Source: Alnus glutinosa (taxonomy: Eukaryota > Streptophyta > Magnoliopsida > Fagales > Betulaceae). From it: a DNA stretch of 64,000 bases. Positions within the stretch are counted from its first letter, which is position 1. The number at the start of each line of letters is the position of its first letter. Below are positions 47,124 to 59,040 of the stretch, in pieces. The notes beneath the pieces were generated by a model that searched no databases, had not been told where the DNA came from, and saw only the letters and a list, made by a program, of their open reading frames with translations. Both the position numbers and the translations under genes were made by a program. Location: NCBI RefSeq assembly GCF_958979055.1, contig NC_084891.1, positions 2,236,501 through 2,300,500 of the forward strand, given 5' to 3'.

Positions 47124-48563
47124 TTAGTCAATCTTCACTGACGAGTAGATGAGCCTTATGAACAAAAAGCATGCATAAAATCCGATGGTACCGGTTAGAA
47201 CAAAAAATGCATACGAGGCAATTAGCATGTATCCAAAGTAAAATATCGCAGAGACCAGCTTTGTGATTTCAAGCTTAGTGAAGAAGTAGAATGTTGCATA
47301 GAGGAAAAGGTACAGTGCAGAAGAGCCTGATGTAAGGTATGACCTCCACCACCACAGATAGTCCTCACTGCACAGTTGGAAGTAGCAGAGCACGACGGTT
47401 ATTTCAGCGCAAGTCACAATGAGGATGGTGAAGACCAAGAAGAGAAAACCGAAGATGTAGTAGAACTGATTCAGCCAGATTGAGGTAAGGATGAAGAAAA
47501 GTTCGATGAAAACTGCTCCAAATGGGAGTATTCCTCCAATCAAAATCGAAAATGCTGGGTTCATATACCAGGCCTGCTTAGGAATCTGCCTCGGGATTTA
47601 ATTTGTCTTCACGGGATATTCGATTGCTGGTTTCTTGAACCCAACATAGCCACCTACAAACACAAGTCGAACTGAAATCCCAAACCAGAAGAAGATCAGA
47701 GCAAACATGGTACCAAATGGCACAGCCCCAGATGGTTTCTGTCCCCATATGAGAACATTTAAGACAAAGAAAATGGCAGAGACGATCGCCGGGAACATTA
47801 TTGCAGTCCTGAAAGCAATTCTCTTCCATGAAAAATTCTGTAATGCTATATTCAAAAAGCTTGAAATACAATGAGACGGCAGTAGGCTTTATATACATAG
47901 CCATCGATAATTCAAACTAGGAAGGAAACTACAATAATTCAAACTAGGAAGGAAACTTTGAGAAAACAGAAAAACAACTCTGCCATGATTTGTTACAATA
48001 GAGCACAGATTTTCCTTTGCATAATTGGTGCAGCTGGATCTTTCCTTTCGATGCTTTGATTCTTCCCTTCTCTAGAGGATTTGATATTGAGTGGCATGCT
48101 GACTTTGAGACTTGATGTTGCCGTGGGAGTTACTCTTGACTTGGAGGACACGTTTGATACCATAAGAGGATGGGACTTTATGCGGCTGCTGGTATGGTTG
48201 ATTTCCTTCCATCTTGGGTTGTTAGACTTAGATGGGAAGTTAAGTGTAGAATCTTGGTGATATTTGGTAGCATGACATGTTGTAGACATGGGGAGATAGG
48301 CTGCTGTTATAGGAAGATTTGCTGTGCCATGTGTCCCTGCTACTGATGTGGCTGCATGTGTGCCATGTGTGGCTGCATGTGTGCTGTCATTAGGATGGTG
48401 TCTAGGTGATACGTTAACACTCTGCCCCTTTAAACATCTTGTATAAATGGGCGGAGTTGTAACCAGCAAAAAGACCCATGAAAACCCAAAGCAAGAGCAT
48501 GACTGTCGTGAGACCACCCCGGTTAGAAGGGGAAAGGAAGCCAAGGATGGTAAAGATCATGGT
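47124..48563 (-). pseudogene. TM9SF C-terminal fragment, second copy, interrupted
   Basis: Same region of a transmembrane-nine protein as 17768-18716. The last 146 residues, from [18 protein letters not shown] to YSSVKID, remain open. Upstream the frame is broken by a stop in the PRQIPKQ region and by small indels, and a solo LTR (about 47839-48418) lies within the KGTEWKRIAF codons. The 5' part resumes after a 7-kb LTR insertion at 55566-55722, where ISKYNELETQEEAQEETGWK is legible, so this copy extends further upstream than the first. It is non-functional by inference. Confidence 0.85.
47839..48418 (-). mobile_element. Probable solo LTR, copia style
   Basis: Absent from the first TM9SF copy at 18471. 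On the minus strand it runs TGTTAACGTATCACC to GCATTACA with a TATA-like tatataaagcc near the 3' third, as in an LTR promoter. A clean 5-bp target repeat is not legible. An internal near-direct repeat of aattcaaactaggaaggaaa occurs at about 47912-47956. The long minus-strand frame crossing it is fortuitous. Confidence 0.55.
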
Positions 48564-49016
48564 TATTAAAGAATATATTGATACCATATATTACGGTACT
48601 CTCTACATATTGGAGGATTTGATTTAATCATCATTAATTGTAATCGATTATAATCAAATCAGATTTAAATACATTTAATTATGATTTGATTATATTCTCC
48701 CTACATACCATTTTGTATTTTCTTTATATCCCTATAAATAAGAATCATTTGTTTGTAAATTAATCAAGCAATAAGAGCAACAATGTAGCCCTTTAGGCTT
48801 TACTCTGTGGACGTAGGTCATAAATCGTACCACGTAAAATCTCTTGTCTCTCTTATTTTATTATTCCGCATTTTATTTCTTTTAGGTTCTAGATTTCTTT
48901 TATGGTATCAGAGCTATAGGCTAACGCCAGTATTCAATCCATTGATCCTGTGAAATTTTTCATTTTTCTTGGATTTCATTTTTTCTCTTGATAGTCATTA
49001 TTTTGCAGATCTCCTC

Positions 49017-49519
49017 TGTTATGGGCATGATACGGGAGACCATGGCAGCTCATGAAGGTTGGGGTAGCAGGGTATGGTATTCGTATTTTGCAAACGAATC
49101 AACAGAAACCAACAAAAGGAAATAGAAGGTTCTAGAGCAGTGATGAGCTGGCTATCACTTGGCGTTTCATGCTTAATGGCAGTTGTTTTATGTTGGAAGG
49201 AGGGCATTTTGATATCCTGTACAGCATGCGCCTTGCTGCCTTTTTTGTTTTCTTTTGTGCGTGTTATCTAAATAGATAGCTGTAGCTTTTCGGTTACAAA
49301 AGATTCTAACAGAAGCGGGTATTTAGGAAGAGCCGTAGCAGCTAGTGATGTAAGAAAAGAATATTGGCTAAGTTGTTTTCCAGAGAGATAGGGCCTCTAC
49401 AAGCGCCCGTAGCTATTTTCTTGCATTTTCAGTATAATTTCCATCTTCTTCCTTGAATTCTTTCATCTTTTTGCCTGGATTATCTCCTAAAATTCTTGCA
49501 GAACGTTTTTACCTTTACA
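49017..49519 (+). repeat. Left LTR of the gypsy element
   Basis: 503 bp, TG...CA termini, nearly identical to 54167-54682. Confidence 0.93.
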
Positions 49520-52500
49520 TTTGGTATCAGAGTAGCCATCGATCCTTCTTTTCCGCCTTCTTTTACCTAGAATTTTTTTTTCTCTCTTTTTCCTGCTCGA
49601 TTGCCATGGCCGATGGCACCCGTCTTTTCCAACTTCAAGAATCCATCAAAGAGTGTACTGAGGGACTTGCTCAGCAGCAAACCTTTAATGCTTTGGTGGA
49701 ACAGAAGTTTAATGACCTCACTGAGCTTCTTCAAAATGTTCTCCAAACTCAGAACGCTGCACGTCCAGACCGTCCACCTGACGACCGAGAGCAGGCCCAT
49801 CCCCCACCTGCTGTTCCGGACCGCCCTGACCATCGGGCTCTCGGTTAGGACCATCGTGACGCTAGGGAGGAGCGTCAGGACCATCGTGGCGCTAGGGAGG
49901 AGCGCCGGGGCCGTCGTGACCACAAAGAAGAGCGTTGGGATCAAGACGATGATTTTTACGGTCATCATCGGGATGACCAGACTATTCACACCCGTGCTGT
50001 CCGTCTGGATTTTCCTCGCTTCAATGGTGACAATCCGTCGGCTTGGACTTACAAGGTGAATCAGTTCTTCGATTATTATCATACTCCCTTGTATCAGCGC
50101 ATCAGGATGGCTTCTTTCCATATGGAGGGTGAAGCCCTCGTCTAGTTTCAAGACGCTGACGAAGCAAGTCAATTTCCTACGTGGGATACGTTCACACAAG
50201 CTCTTCTCACCCGCTTTGGTCCGGCTTATGACGACCCTATGGAGTCCTTGGTGAAGTTGCGCCATTCCACCACTGTGGCTGCTTATACGGCACAGTTCGA
50301 ATCCCTTTCCAATCGCCTTCGTGGCCTCTCCGACCAATGCCGGCTTAGCTGTTTTCTCAGCGGCCTCAAAGATGAGATTCGTCTTCCTTTGCGGATGCTA
50401 GCTCCACGCACTCTGGTTGCGGCTTTTGGGCTTGCCAAACTACAAGAAGAATATCTTACTACTGGGCGTAAGACTTTCAAGTCTCAGAGTTCTTCTTACA
50501 GTTCTAGCATGCCTCTCTCTTACGGTCCACAGTCGGCCTCTCCGAGCCAGTTAAGTGATTCCTCCACCTCAGTTTTTTCCCCTCGTTCCAACCCTGGCGT
50601 CTCGGTCCAGCGCATCTCTTCAGCTCAAATGCGTGAGCGCCGCGAAAAGGGACTCTGCTACAACTGTGAGGAGCGGTGGCATCCGGCTCATAAGTGTAAG
50701 TCTCCTAAACTTTACTTGTTGCATGGCCATGAACTGCTTCATGAGGAATCGAGTGATGACCCTGTAGTGGAAGTTTTGGACCCTGTTGAACCAGTGGATG
50801 AGCCTATTATTCAGGAGATTGTAGAACCTGAAATTTCACTCCATGCAATTTCTGGTTCTATTGCTCCTAAAACTATGAGACTCATAGGTTGGATTCGTAA
50901 TCACCGGGTAGTCATTCTCATTGACTCCGGTAGTACCCATAATTTTATTGATTTACATTCTTTGCCTAGGCTGTGTTTGGGTGAACTTATTCCATTACAA
51001 TTGAAAGTTCGGGTTGCAAATGGAGATACTCTTTTGAGTTCTGGTAAATGTCCTTCGGTCACTATTCGAATACAGGGGGCTGTCATCACTTCTGAATTTT
51101 ATTTGTTACCTTTAGGAGGGTGTGATGTAGTATTGGGTGTTGAATGGTTACGGACCTTGGGTCCAATCCTTTGGGATTTTGCTGTCATGACTATGCAGTT
51201 TAGTCTTAATTATTGCCCGGTCACCCTTAAGGGTTTGAGCCCTACGGGATTAACCATGGAGGACGCTTCTCATTTTCTTCGATCCCCTGCATCGGCTTCC
51301 AAGAGTTTTCTCTTGCATTTCTTATCACCAGTTGAGGACCCTGCGGCCCACTGCCCCTCTGGTCCTATCCAGGAATTATTGCAGCAATTTGATCATGTAT
51401 TTGCGGAACCTACGGGTCTTCCACCTCTGCGAACTCAGGACCACCAAATTTTATTGAAGTCCGACCAGCCAGTTAGCGTTAGACCTTATCGCTATCCATA
51501 CTTTCAGAAGTCAGAAATTGAGAAGATTGTCAGGGATTTACTGCTGTCAGGGGTGATCCAATCCAGCCATAGCCCTTTCTCCTCCCTTGTCCTCTTAGTC
51601 CGCAAGCCCGATGGGAGTTGGCGATTATGTGTCGACTACAGAGCTCTTAATCAGAGTACCATCAAGGACAAATACCCCATTCCAGTTATTGATGAGCTGC
51701 TGGATGAGCTTCATGAGGCTACAATTTTTTCCAAACTCGACTTGCGTTCGGGTTACCATCAAATTCGAGTCAAACCGGCTGATGTTCCTCAAACGGCATT
51801 CCGCACTCATGAGGGGCATTACGAATTCCTTGTTATGCCTTTTGGCTTGACAAATGCCCCTGCAACCTTTCGTCTTAGTATTCTTTAACGACATCTTGGT
51901 TTACAGTCGTTCTTTGGAAGATCATTTGGCTCACTTGCATTCTGTTTTGCTTATCCTTAAGACTAATCTTCTTTATGCCAAAAGTTCAAAATGCAGGTTT
52001 GGTGTATCTGAGATTGACTATTTAGGTCATCTTATTTCGGCCCAGGGAGTGCGGACTGATCCATCTAAGCTCGAAGCTATGCTTCAATGGTCTGTCTCAA
52101 CAACGATCAAGTCTCTTCGGGGCTTTCTTGGGTTAACAGGCTACTACCGCAAATTCATCCGCGGTTATGGGATAATTGATGCTCCCCTCACAGCCCTACT
52201 CAAGAAAAATTCATTTCTTTGGACTTCTGAAGCCACTGTTGCCTTCCTTCGGCTTAAAGATGCTGTTACTTCTCCTCCAGTTTTACGCTTGCCGGATTTT
52301 TCTCAAACTTTCACCATCGAATGTGATGCTTGTGCAACGGGTATTGGAGCGGTTTTGATGCAAGAAGGCCGCCCTATAGCTTTCCTAAGTCAGGCTTTAA
52401 AGGGTCAAGCCTTACACCTTTCAACTTATGAGAATGAGCTCTTTTCATTAGTCACCGCTGTTCAAAAGTGGCGGCCTTACCTCTTAGGTTGCTCTTTCAA

Positions 52501-54166
52501 AGTAAAGACAGACCAGCAGTCTTTAAAATTCCTGTTAGAACAGCGTGTTGGCACTATATCCCAGCAAAGTTGGCTCTCCAAGTTGCTCGGTTATGATTTT
52601 GTCATTGAATATAAACGGGGGAAGGAAAACAAGGTTGCCGAAGCCTTATCTCGGAAGTTTGAGGATCCATTAAATGCTGAGGAATTATCTCTTTCTTTGA
52701 TCTCTTTTCCAACTCCCTCATGGACTACAGAGCTGCAGGCTTCCTATCTTCAAGATGCCGAGCCCTCTTCCGTCTTGGCTGCTCTTCAACAGGGCAGGGC
52801 TGCACCTCCAGGGTATTCCTTGCAGCAGGGTCTCCTTTTGCGAAAAGGTCGCCTATGGATTGTGAAGGGCTCTCCATTTCAGTTTCAGCTTCTCGAATAT
52901 ATTCATTCTAATCCCACCTCTGGGCATTCAGGCTACCACAAAACAATTCATCGGGCTAAATTGGATTTTTATTGGAAAGGAATGCGTAATGATATCAAGA
53001 AGTTTGTTCTGGAATGTGATATTTGCCAAGTAAATAAACATGAGACTCTTCACCCTGCAGGGCTTCTCCAGCCCTTACCCATACCTTTCTGCATATGGGC
53101 TGACATATCCATGGATTTCATAGAGGGTCTTCCCCCCTCCCATGGTTACACGATTATTTTGGTTGTCATTGACAGATTTTCTAAATACGGTCACTTCCTA
53201 CCTCTCTCTCACCCCTACACTGCCTCCACAGTTGCCCATTTGTTCCTCTCTCAAATCTTTAAACTTCATGGAATGCCCCAAACCATTGTTTCAAACCGTG
53301 ATCCTATGTTTACCAGCTCATTTTGGCGTGAATTGTTTCATTTACAAGGCATTTCCCTTGCTTTCAGTTCTGCATACCACCCCCAGTCTGATGGCCAAAC
53401 TGAGTCCCTCAACAAGTGTCTTGAAACCTACCTCCATTGCTATTCGGGTTCTAAACCAAAGGATTGGAGTCGCTGGTTGCCTTTGGCTGAATGGTGGTAT
53501 AACACTAACCACCATTCCTCCACGGGTCTCACTCCTTTTGAAGTTGTATACGGATATACTCCTCCATCCTTGCTCTCGTATGTGCCGGGCACTTCTGCTA
53601 ACTTGGCGGTGGATTCCCAGCTTAAGGATCGCACCACTATTGTCAACCTCCTTAAGGAGCACCTACAGCAAGCCCAGAATCGGATGAAAGTACAGGCTGA
53701 TAAACACCGCACTGAGAGGGAATTTCAGGTTGGTGACTGGGTCTACTTGCGCCTTCAGCCTTATCGGCAGAGGACAGTGGCCTTGAGAAAGAATTTAAAG
53801 TTGTATCCTAGGTTTTTTGGGCCTTTTAAAATCTTGCAGAAGATTGGCCTTATGGCTTATAAACTGGACCTCCCTCCCTCTTCACAAATTCATCATGTTT
53901 TTCATATGTCCTGCCTGAAGCTTAAATTGGGTCAACACACCACACCCTTGCCCACTCTTCCACCTGTGAGTTTGGCAGGGGAAATCAAGTCGGAACTGGA
54001 GGCTGTGATTTCTCGTCGTATGATTAAAAAGGGGGCCCGTGCTGTAACAGAGGTGCTGGTTCGCTGGAAGGGAGCAACAGTTGAGGATGACTCTTGGGAG
54101 TTGATTCGTAATTTGCAAGAGCAATACCCCTACCTTGCGGGCAAGGTGTTTTGAAGGGAGGACTCC

Positions 54167-54682
54167 TGTTATGGGCATGATACGGGAGACCATGGCAGCT
54201 CATGAAGGTTGGGGTAGCAGGGTATGGTATTCGTATTCTGCAAACGAATCAACATAAACCAACAAAAGGAAATAGAAGGTTCTAGAGCAGTGATGAGCTG
54301 GCTATCACTTGGCGTTTCATGCTTAATGGCAGTTGTTTTATGTTTGCGTTTTATGTTGGAAGGAGGGCGTTTTGATATCCTGTACAGCATGCGCCTTGCT
54401 GCCTTTTTTGTTTTCTTTTGTGCGTGTTATCTAAATAAACAGTTGTAGCTTTTCGGTTACAAAAGATTCTAACAGAAGCGGGTATTTAGGAAGAGCAATA
54501 ACGGCTAGTGATGTAAGAAAAGAATATTGGCTAAGTTGTTTTCCAGAGAGATAGAGCCTCTACAAGCGCCCGTAGCTGTTTTCTTGCATTTTCAGTATAA
54601 TTTCCATCTTCTTCCTTGAATTCTTTCATCTTTTTGCCTGGATTATCTCCTAAAATTCTTGCAGAACGTTTTTACCTTTACA
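54167..54682 (+). repeat. Right LTR of the gypsy element
   Basis: 516 bp. It is longer than the left LTR mainly because of a 13-bp local duplication around 54340-54360. Confidence 0.93.
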
Positions 54683-55565
54683 TCCTCACCATAGATTTTG
54701 CATAGTATTGAAAAAAAAAAAAGGACCTTTTGGCCGTCTTAGCACAACCAAAGGCCATGGAGATTTTGTTGAACTCATTGGGGTCAAGCTAGATCTGCCT
54801 CTCCCGCACTTGAGAAACTGTCCTCCAGTCCAGCCATCATCTCCGACGGATCTCACCCCAGACAGCCACATTCCGCCGCACCCAACCGCTCATTGGCCAA
54901 CCGTCTAACCACCATGCCTCCGTCGTCTCCTCGTCTCTCATGTTCAGATCTGAATCGCATGAGACTCACTTCTAGCAAATTCACTTTCATGGGTTGAAGA
55001 TCGTTCTAGGTTCAACAAGATCGTGCTTGGATTGCTACACGTATGTAAGGTATCAAGTTTGGTTGTTATGCACTGATTGATACAGGCACTTGAAAAAAAA
55101 TAAAATAAAAAAAGGGCGGAAAAGAAAGAAAATCGAAAAAATAAAATCAAAAAGATGCCAAGTTGCCTATTTTATTTTGGCCTTTTGTTGGCTCTTTATT
55201 TTTGTCATTGACCTATCTTTTGGCATGTGGTATTGTTTCAAACCTATGTCTATTTTAATTCATAGTTGGCTTCATATATTTTTGGCTCCTGTAATATTGT
55301 TTCAAACCCAATCCCATTTCAGCTCATTGTTGGCTTTAATATTTGGCCCATATTTTTCTATATCCCTATAAATAGAGATCATTTGTATTGTAAATTAATC
55401 AAGCAATAAGAGCAACAATGTAATCCTTTGGGTTTTACTCTCTGGACGTAGGTAGACCGAACTACGTAAAATTTCTTGTCTCTCTTCTTTTATTATTTCT
55501 CATTTTATTTCTTTTAGGTTTTTCCGCATTTTATTTCTTTTAGATTTTAGATTTCTTTCAATAGT

Positions 55566-55722
55566 TACCAATCATCCCGAAAAACTGAACACCAGTTCCA
55601 ACATGGACGCAGAGCAGGTCTGAATTATTTGGGGTCCTGAAGACATCCTCATGCACGAGCTTCCATCCCGTCTCTTCTTGGGCTTCTTCTTGGGTCTCAA
55701 GCTCATTGTACTTGGAGATGTC
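55566..55722 (-). pseudogene. 5' continuation of the second TM9SF fragment
   Basis: On the minus strand it reads DISKYNELETQEEAQEETGW, then KLVHEDVFRTPNNSDLL, the TM9SF region just before the first membrane segment. It is separated from 47124-48563 by the 7-kb LTR insertion. It ends near 55722, where it meets DC1 3'-flank sequence. Confidence 0.85.
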
Positions 55723-56520
55723 ACGGTTTGCTAGCTATCTTGGAACACACACACTCTCTCCCAAGAGGTTTGATTATATCTTTAACTATCGAAAGTTTAG
55801 GAAAATGGAATTTGGCCAAGAACTTATCAATATATGTTGTATATATATTGTGTGTGTGTGTGTATATATATATATAGTTTATTGGTGAATGATATTAATT
55901 ATGAGAAGGATGTTTGGCTTAGCATGTTTAAGGGAAAGGTTCTCTTGATTCTCAATGTTGCTTCAAAATAGTGTTCGCAGGTTGAATATTTGTGTTTAAG
56001 CTAAAGTCAATTTATCTTCTTCTTTTTCCTTTTCCTTTTCCTTTTCCTTATTTATTTATTTATTTAAACCCCAGTCTCCATGCCATACTCATTTCTATTT
56101 GTGACAACTGATTTTTTTTTTTTTTCTTTCTATATTATGTGATTAAAAAACAAAAAATTGGACTCTTGGATATGGAGCCAAAGACGCCCTTGTATTATAA
56201 AAGATTTGAATTCCTTATTATTATTCGACAATCATTACGAATATTTAACGCCGAAACAAACGTAGCCGGCCTGTCTCTTTTTTTTTTTTTTCAATTAAGT
56301 TGAGTTCAGTTCATGAATTTCAGTCGGTCCAACCCCATTAAAGTATGTCATGTTTTTTTATCTAAAAAAAATGTAGTCATGTTTTTTTTAGTTAAAGTCC
56401 AGTATTAATTGTCCATCATAAGCTCTTTTTTTAATGAGACGAAACAGGTAAAGATTAAGAAGAACAAGAAAAATTAAAGGTTAACAAGAAAACAAATGCA
56501 AAACAGACTAATAAATTGAA
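55723..56520. other. Start of a further, degraded block copy
   Basis: Matches the DC1 3' flank at 35068-35740 (tttgctagctatc, ggtttgattatatcttt), then jumps to sequence equivalent to about 8375-8600 (aacgtagcc, aagttgagttcagttc). No gene. It shows that the array once continued and was cut down by deletions. Confidence 0.7.
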
Positions 56521-56816
56521 AATACTATTCTTCGCAACAATCCAAACAAACCCTTTTCACAGCCCGGTAGTCAATTGACATAAAAACCTTTAAATAGATG
56601 AGCTATTACGTACAATATTCTTAAGAAAAATTAATGCTAAATCATCAATTAAGCAGCTTTTATGAAAATACATATCTAATATTACAAATACCTAATATGA
56701 TTAGAATTGACTTATACTAGACAGAAGTAAATCAGAGATATTAAAAACTCAATGACTAAATTCATATTTATTAGATAAAATCTTAAGGACTAAATATGAT
56801 TTTTCATGTACATATA

Positions 56817-57050
56817 TATATATATGAATGGAAACGGCGGCAGGGCACAGAGATGATGAGATCAGTGGGGAATGATCGTCCATTCCTGGTCATATATATA
56901 TATGAATGGCAACGGCGGCAGGGCACAGAGATGATGAGATCAGTGGGGAATGATCGTCCATTCCTGGTCATATATATATATGAATGGCAACGGCGGCGGA
57001 GCACAGAGATGATGAGATCAGTGGGGAATGATCGTCCATTGCTGGTTATC
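56817..57050. repeat. 78-bp tandem repeat, 3 copies
   Basis: Three near-identical units containing gcacagagatgatgagatca and ggggaatgatcgtccatt, separated by (ta)n. On the minus strand each unit carries the last lectin codons WTIIPH and its stop, so the gene's 3' end was triplicated. Because 78 is a multiple of three, a long plus-strand frame across it is an artefact. Confidence 0.92.
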
Positions 57051-57478
57051 GCCGCCGTGCCACTGCCACAGCCCAATAATAGTGCCATCAAGCCCAGTAC
57101 CACCTCCGTATTTTTTTTCGCCGACAAAAGCATCCATATAAAGTCCAGTGTTATCAGCCATTCTTATGGCTCGGAAGCCGTCACCCAAGTCACTGCTCTG
57201 AGTCCACAGGATGGACTCGTCAAGAACATCAGCCCTAAAAGGTTTCAGCTGCACAGGATGAGTGTCTCCAATGGCGTGCTTGATGGCCTGACCAGTGGCT
57301 TTGTTGAGAAGAGCAAAGCGGGAAACCCGTAATCATCCTTCACTCCTGCGCTGTACTTTTCTTCTTTGTACCAGTGCTGGAACTCATCGGACGGATCAGA
57401 TCTGCCAAGAATGACGCGCCCATCTAGGATTGTGAGGGAGTAGTTGGGATCGGCCTTGGAGAACACCCTGAAACTCTG
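57018..57478 (-). pseudogene. EULS3-like (Euonymus-type) lectin, truncated
   Basis: The minus strand encodes a Euonymus-related lectin domain: FRVFSKADPNYSLTILDGRV, SDPSDEFQHWYKEEKYSAGV, then after a frame change QLKPFRADVLDESILWTQ and GDNQQWTIIPH. Plant EULS3 proteins have a variable N-terminus plus this single carbohydrate-binding domain and are linked to stress and stomatal responses. Here the exon begins after a plausible acceptor near 57479, but no first exon is visible upstream. About two bases are missing in the GFPA/FALLNK region near 57325, which breaks the frame. A pseudogene is the simplest reading. Confidence 0.85.
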
Positions 57479-57726
57479 CCTACGCCTACGTGAGAAGTAG
57501 TGAAAATTCAGGCACATATATAATTAATTTTGTGAAATATATATAATTAAGGAGTTCGAGTTGATGAAGAAGAAGACATACATAAATTATATATGGGGGA
57601 AGAAGAGTGGTGGCATTGTAATTTGTGAAAGTTTGTTTTTCCCAATAGTATTTATTCCTACTAATTCCTATTTCCCCATTCCTGTTTTATTCTGATTCTG
57701 CTTAACAAATACGTCTTTAATTTTTT

Positions 57727-57870
57727 CCAATCTAATCTATTAAACTGGCATCCATTCTTGGAGTATTTGATTCTTATACGAATTTTTAGAATCACATGTA
57801 ATTCTTGAAATATGTGAGAAATATATATTTTAAGAACAAATGCCAGTTTAATAGATTTGGTTTCTCCAAC
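57727..57870. repeat. Small inverted repeat
   Basis: ctattaaactggcat on the left and its inverse atgccagtttaatag on the right, about 75 bp apart. It could be a tiny MITE; no target duplication is evident. Confidence 0.45.
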
Positions 57871-58002
57871 CCAACTTGGAGAAAAACTGTCCCTTACAAA
57901 TTGCTTGAATTAATGAGAGATTTTGGGGAGGAACAAAATGAAATGATGGCAAGAATCGACGACCATTCTCTAGCTTGCTTGGAAATTTTTCTAAGGAAAT
58001 GA

Positions 58003-59040
58003 ATCAGTTCCCTCTAATATCTAAGGAGAATAATATTACATATTACGACCTTCATTTTATTAGGCTAATATGATAGTGTCCATTTGTCATTGGATTTTTT
58101 TTCTTGCTTTAACAATGGCTGATCCAAACCTATCAGCACAATAAAATAAGGGTGATATAGCCATATAGGGATATAGTATGTAGCCATACTCATGTATGAA
58201 AACTAAATCACTCAACATTTTTTTTCCATATCAATCTATGAGACCTAGTTGAACAATATAACTCGAAAAGCATATCGGTTATGCTATTTGTTGTAATAGC
58301 ATCAACACACCCAACACAGACATGAGATGGATCCTACATATACAAGTTCGGCAAAATACATAGAAAGCACAAATGAATGTAAACGGTTTGACCTTTTGTA
58401 CGCCAACAGAAAATCTTTTTTTTTTTTTTTCACAGATATTTTTCCTTATTTTTTTGGGTACATATCCTTATCTTAAAAGGATGTAACTTGTTTATAGCAA
58501 TTAAACGAAGATGCATGTAAATAATTATCACCAACTTCATCACGTTGAAAAGCTAACCAAATGATACTACTGCAAATTAGTTTCCTACTCCAATGTCCAT
58601 CCGACCCCAAAAGGAATAAACATAAGGTGTTCACTACATCATATCATAAAAGTAACACATTTGTTTGATCATAATATTTAAATTATTATTCCATAAGATT
58701 GATAAATTAATTTAAGTGATGAAGCATTTAAAAGAGGGCCAATAAGCATACAACCATCGAGAACCCAAAACTTCAAATAACCAATATTCTGCAATAACTC
58801 TACATCAACAAAATGTTTAAATAAATCATTGATAAAACAAATCTAGTTACAACACATGTTTACAGATAATTAAGAAAAGAAAACAAAATAGGATTAGCAA
58901 TACACAACAGTAGTCTAAAAAACATGAAGGGAAATATTAACTTAATGACTTGCAGCAAATATGTTTGTACCTTACAGATTGGCACTGTAAAGGTTAGAAT
59001 ATAAAAATTTTGTCCTGCATGTTGAAGAACTAGAAAGCTT
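58003..59040. other. 3' flank of the PPR gene, AT-rich
   Basis: No gene or clear repeat is seen. The PPR terminator and poly(A) site must lie in the part nearest 59040. Confidence 0.55.

Larger units (their letters stand above)
49017..54682 (+). mobile_element. Ty3/gypsy chromovirus LTR retrotransposon, nearly whole
   Basis: LTRs at 49017-49519 and 54167-54682 begin TGTTATGGG and end TTTACA, with a perfect 5-bp duplication tcctc (49012-49016 and 54683-54687). A primer site resembling initiator Met tRNA (TGGTATCAGAG) follows the left LTR, and a purine tract (gaagggaggact) precedes the right one. Gag starts at 49606. A CCHC knuckle is near 50660-50700, an aspartic protease (DSGSTH) near 50920, reverse transcriptase from about 51480, RNase H from about 52300, integrase with a zinc motif near 52920-53030, and a chromodomain-like tail near 54050-54140. 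Domain order pro-RT-RH-IN-chromodomain identifies a chromovirus; the clade is uncertain. The coding region has only a few interruptions (about two or three), and the LTRs differ by a handful of changes plus one short indel, so it is young. Confidence 0.93.
48564..55560 (+). mobile_element. Non-autonomous LTR element, copia-like, with a nested gypsy element
   Basis: The left LTR is 48564-48902, followed at once by a primer site TGGTATCAGAGC (48903). The right LTR ends at 55560 and starts near 55155 after a purine-rich tract. Flanks are atggt (48559-48563) and atagt (55561-55565), a 5-bp duplication with one difference that restores the TM9SF sequence. The LTRs agree from the ctataaata box to the end but differ completely upstream. 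The internal part outside the nested element (48915-49016, 54688-55150) has no coding sequence, fitting a non-autonomous element. It is clearly broken by the nested insertion, and older than it. Confidence 0.7.

Noticed and set aside
47993-48544. 183-residue minus-strand frame
   Set aside because: It runs from TM9SF pseudogene sequence into a solo LTR; fortuitous and low in complexity.
56796-57332. 178-residue plus-strand frame
   Set aside because: Antisense to the lectin pseudogene and its 78-bp repeats; open only because the unit length is a multiple of three.
57805-58002. 65-residue frame (LLELMRDFGEEQNEMMARI part)
   Set aside because: No family recognised, the start is inside a small inverted repeat, and nothing upstream supports a promoter.
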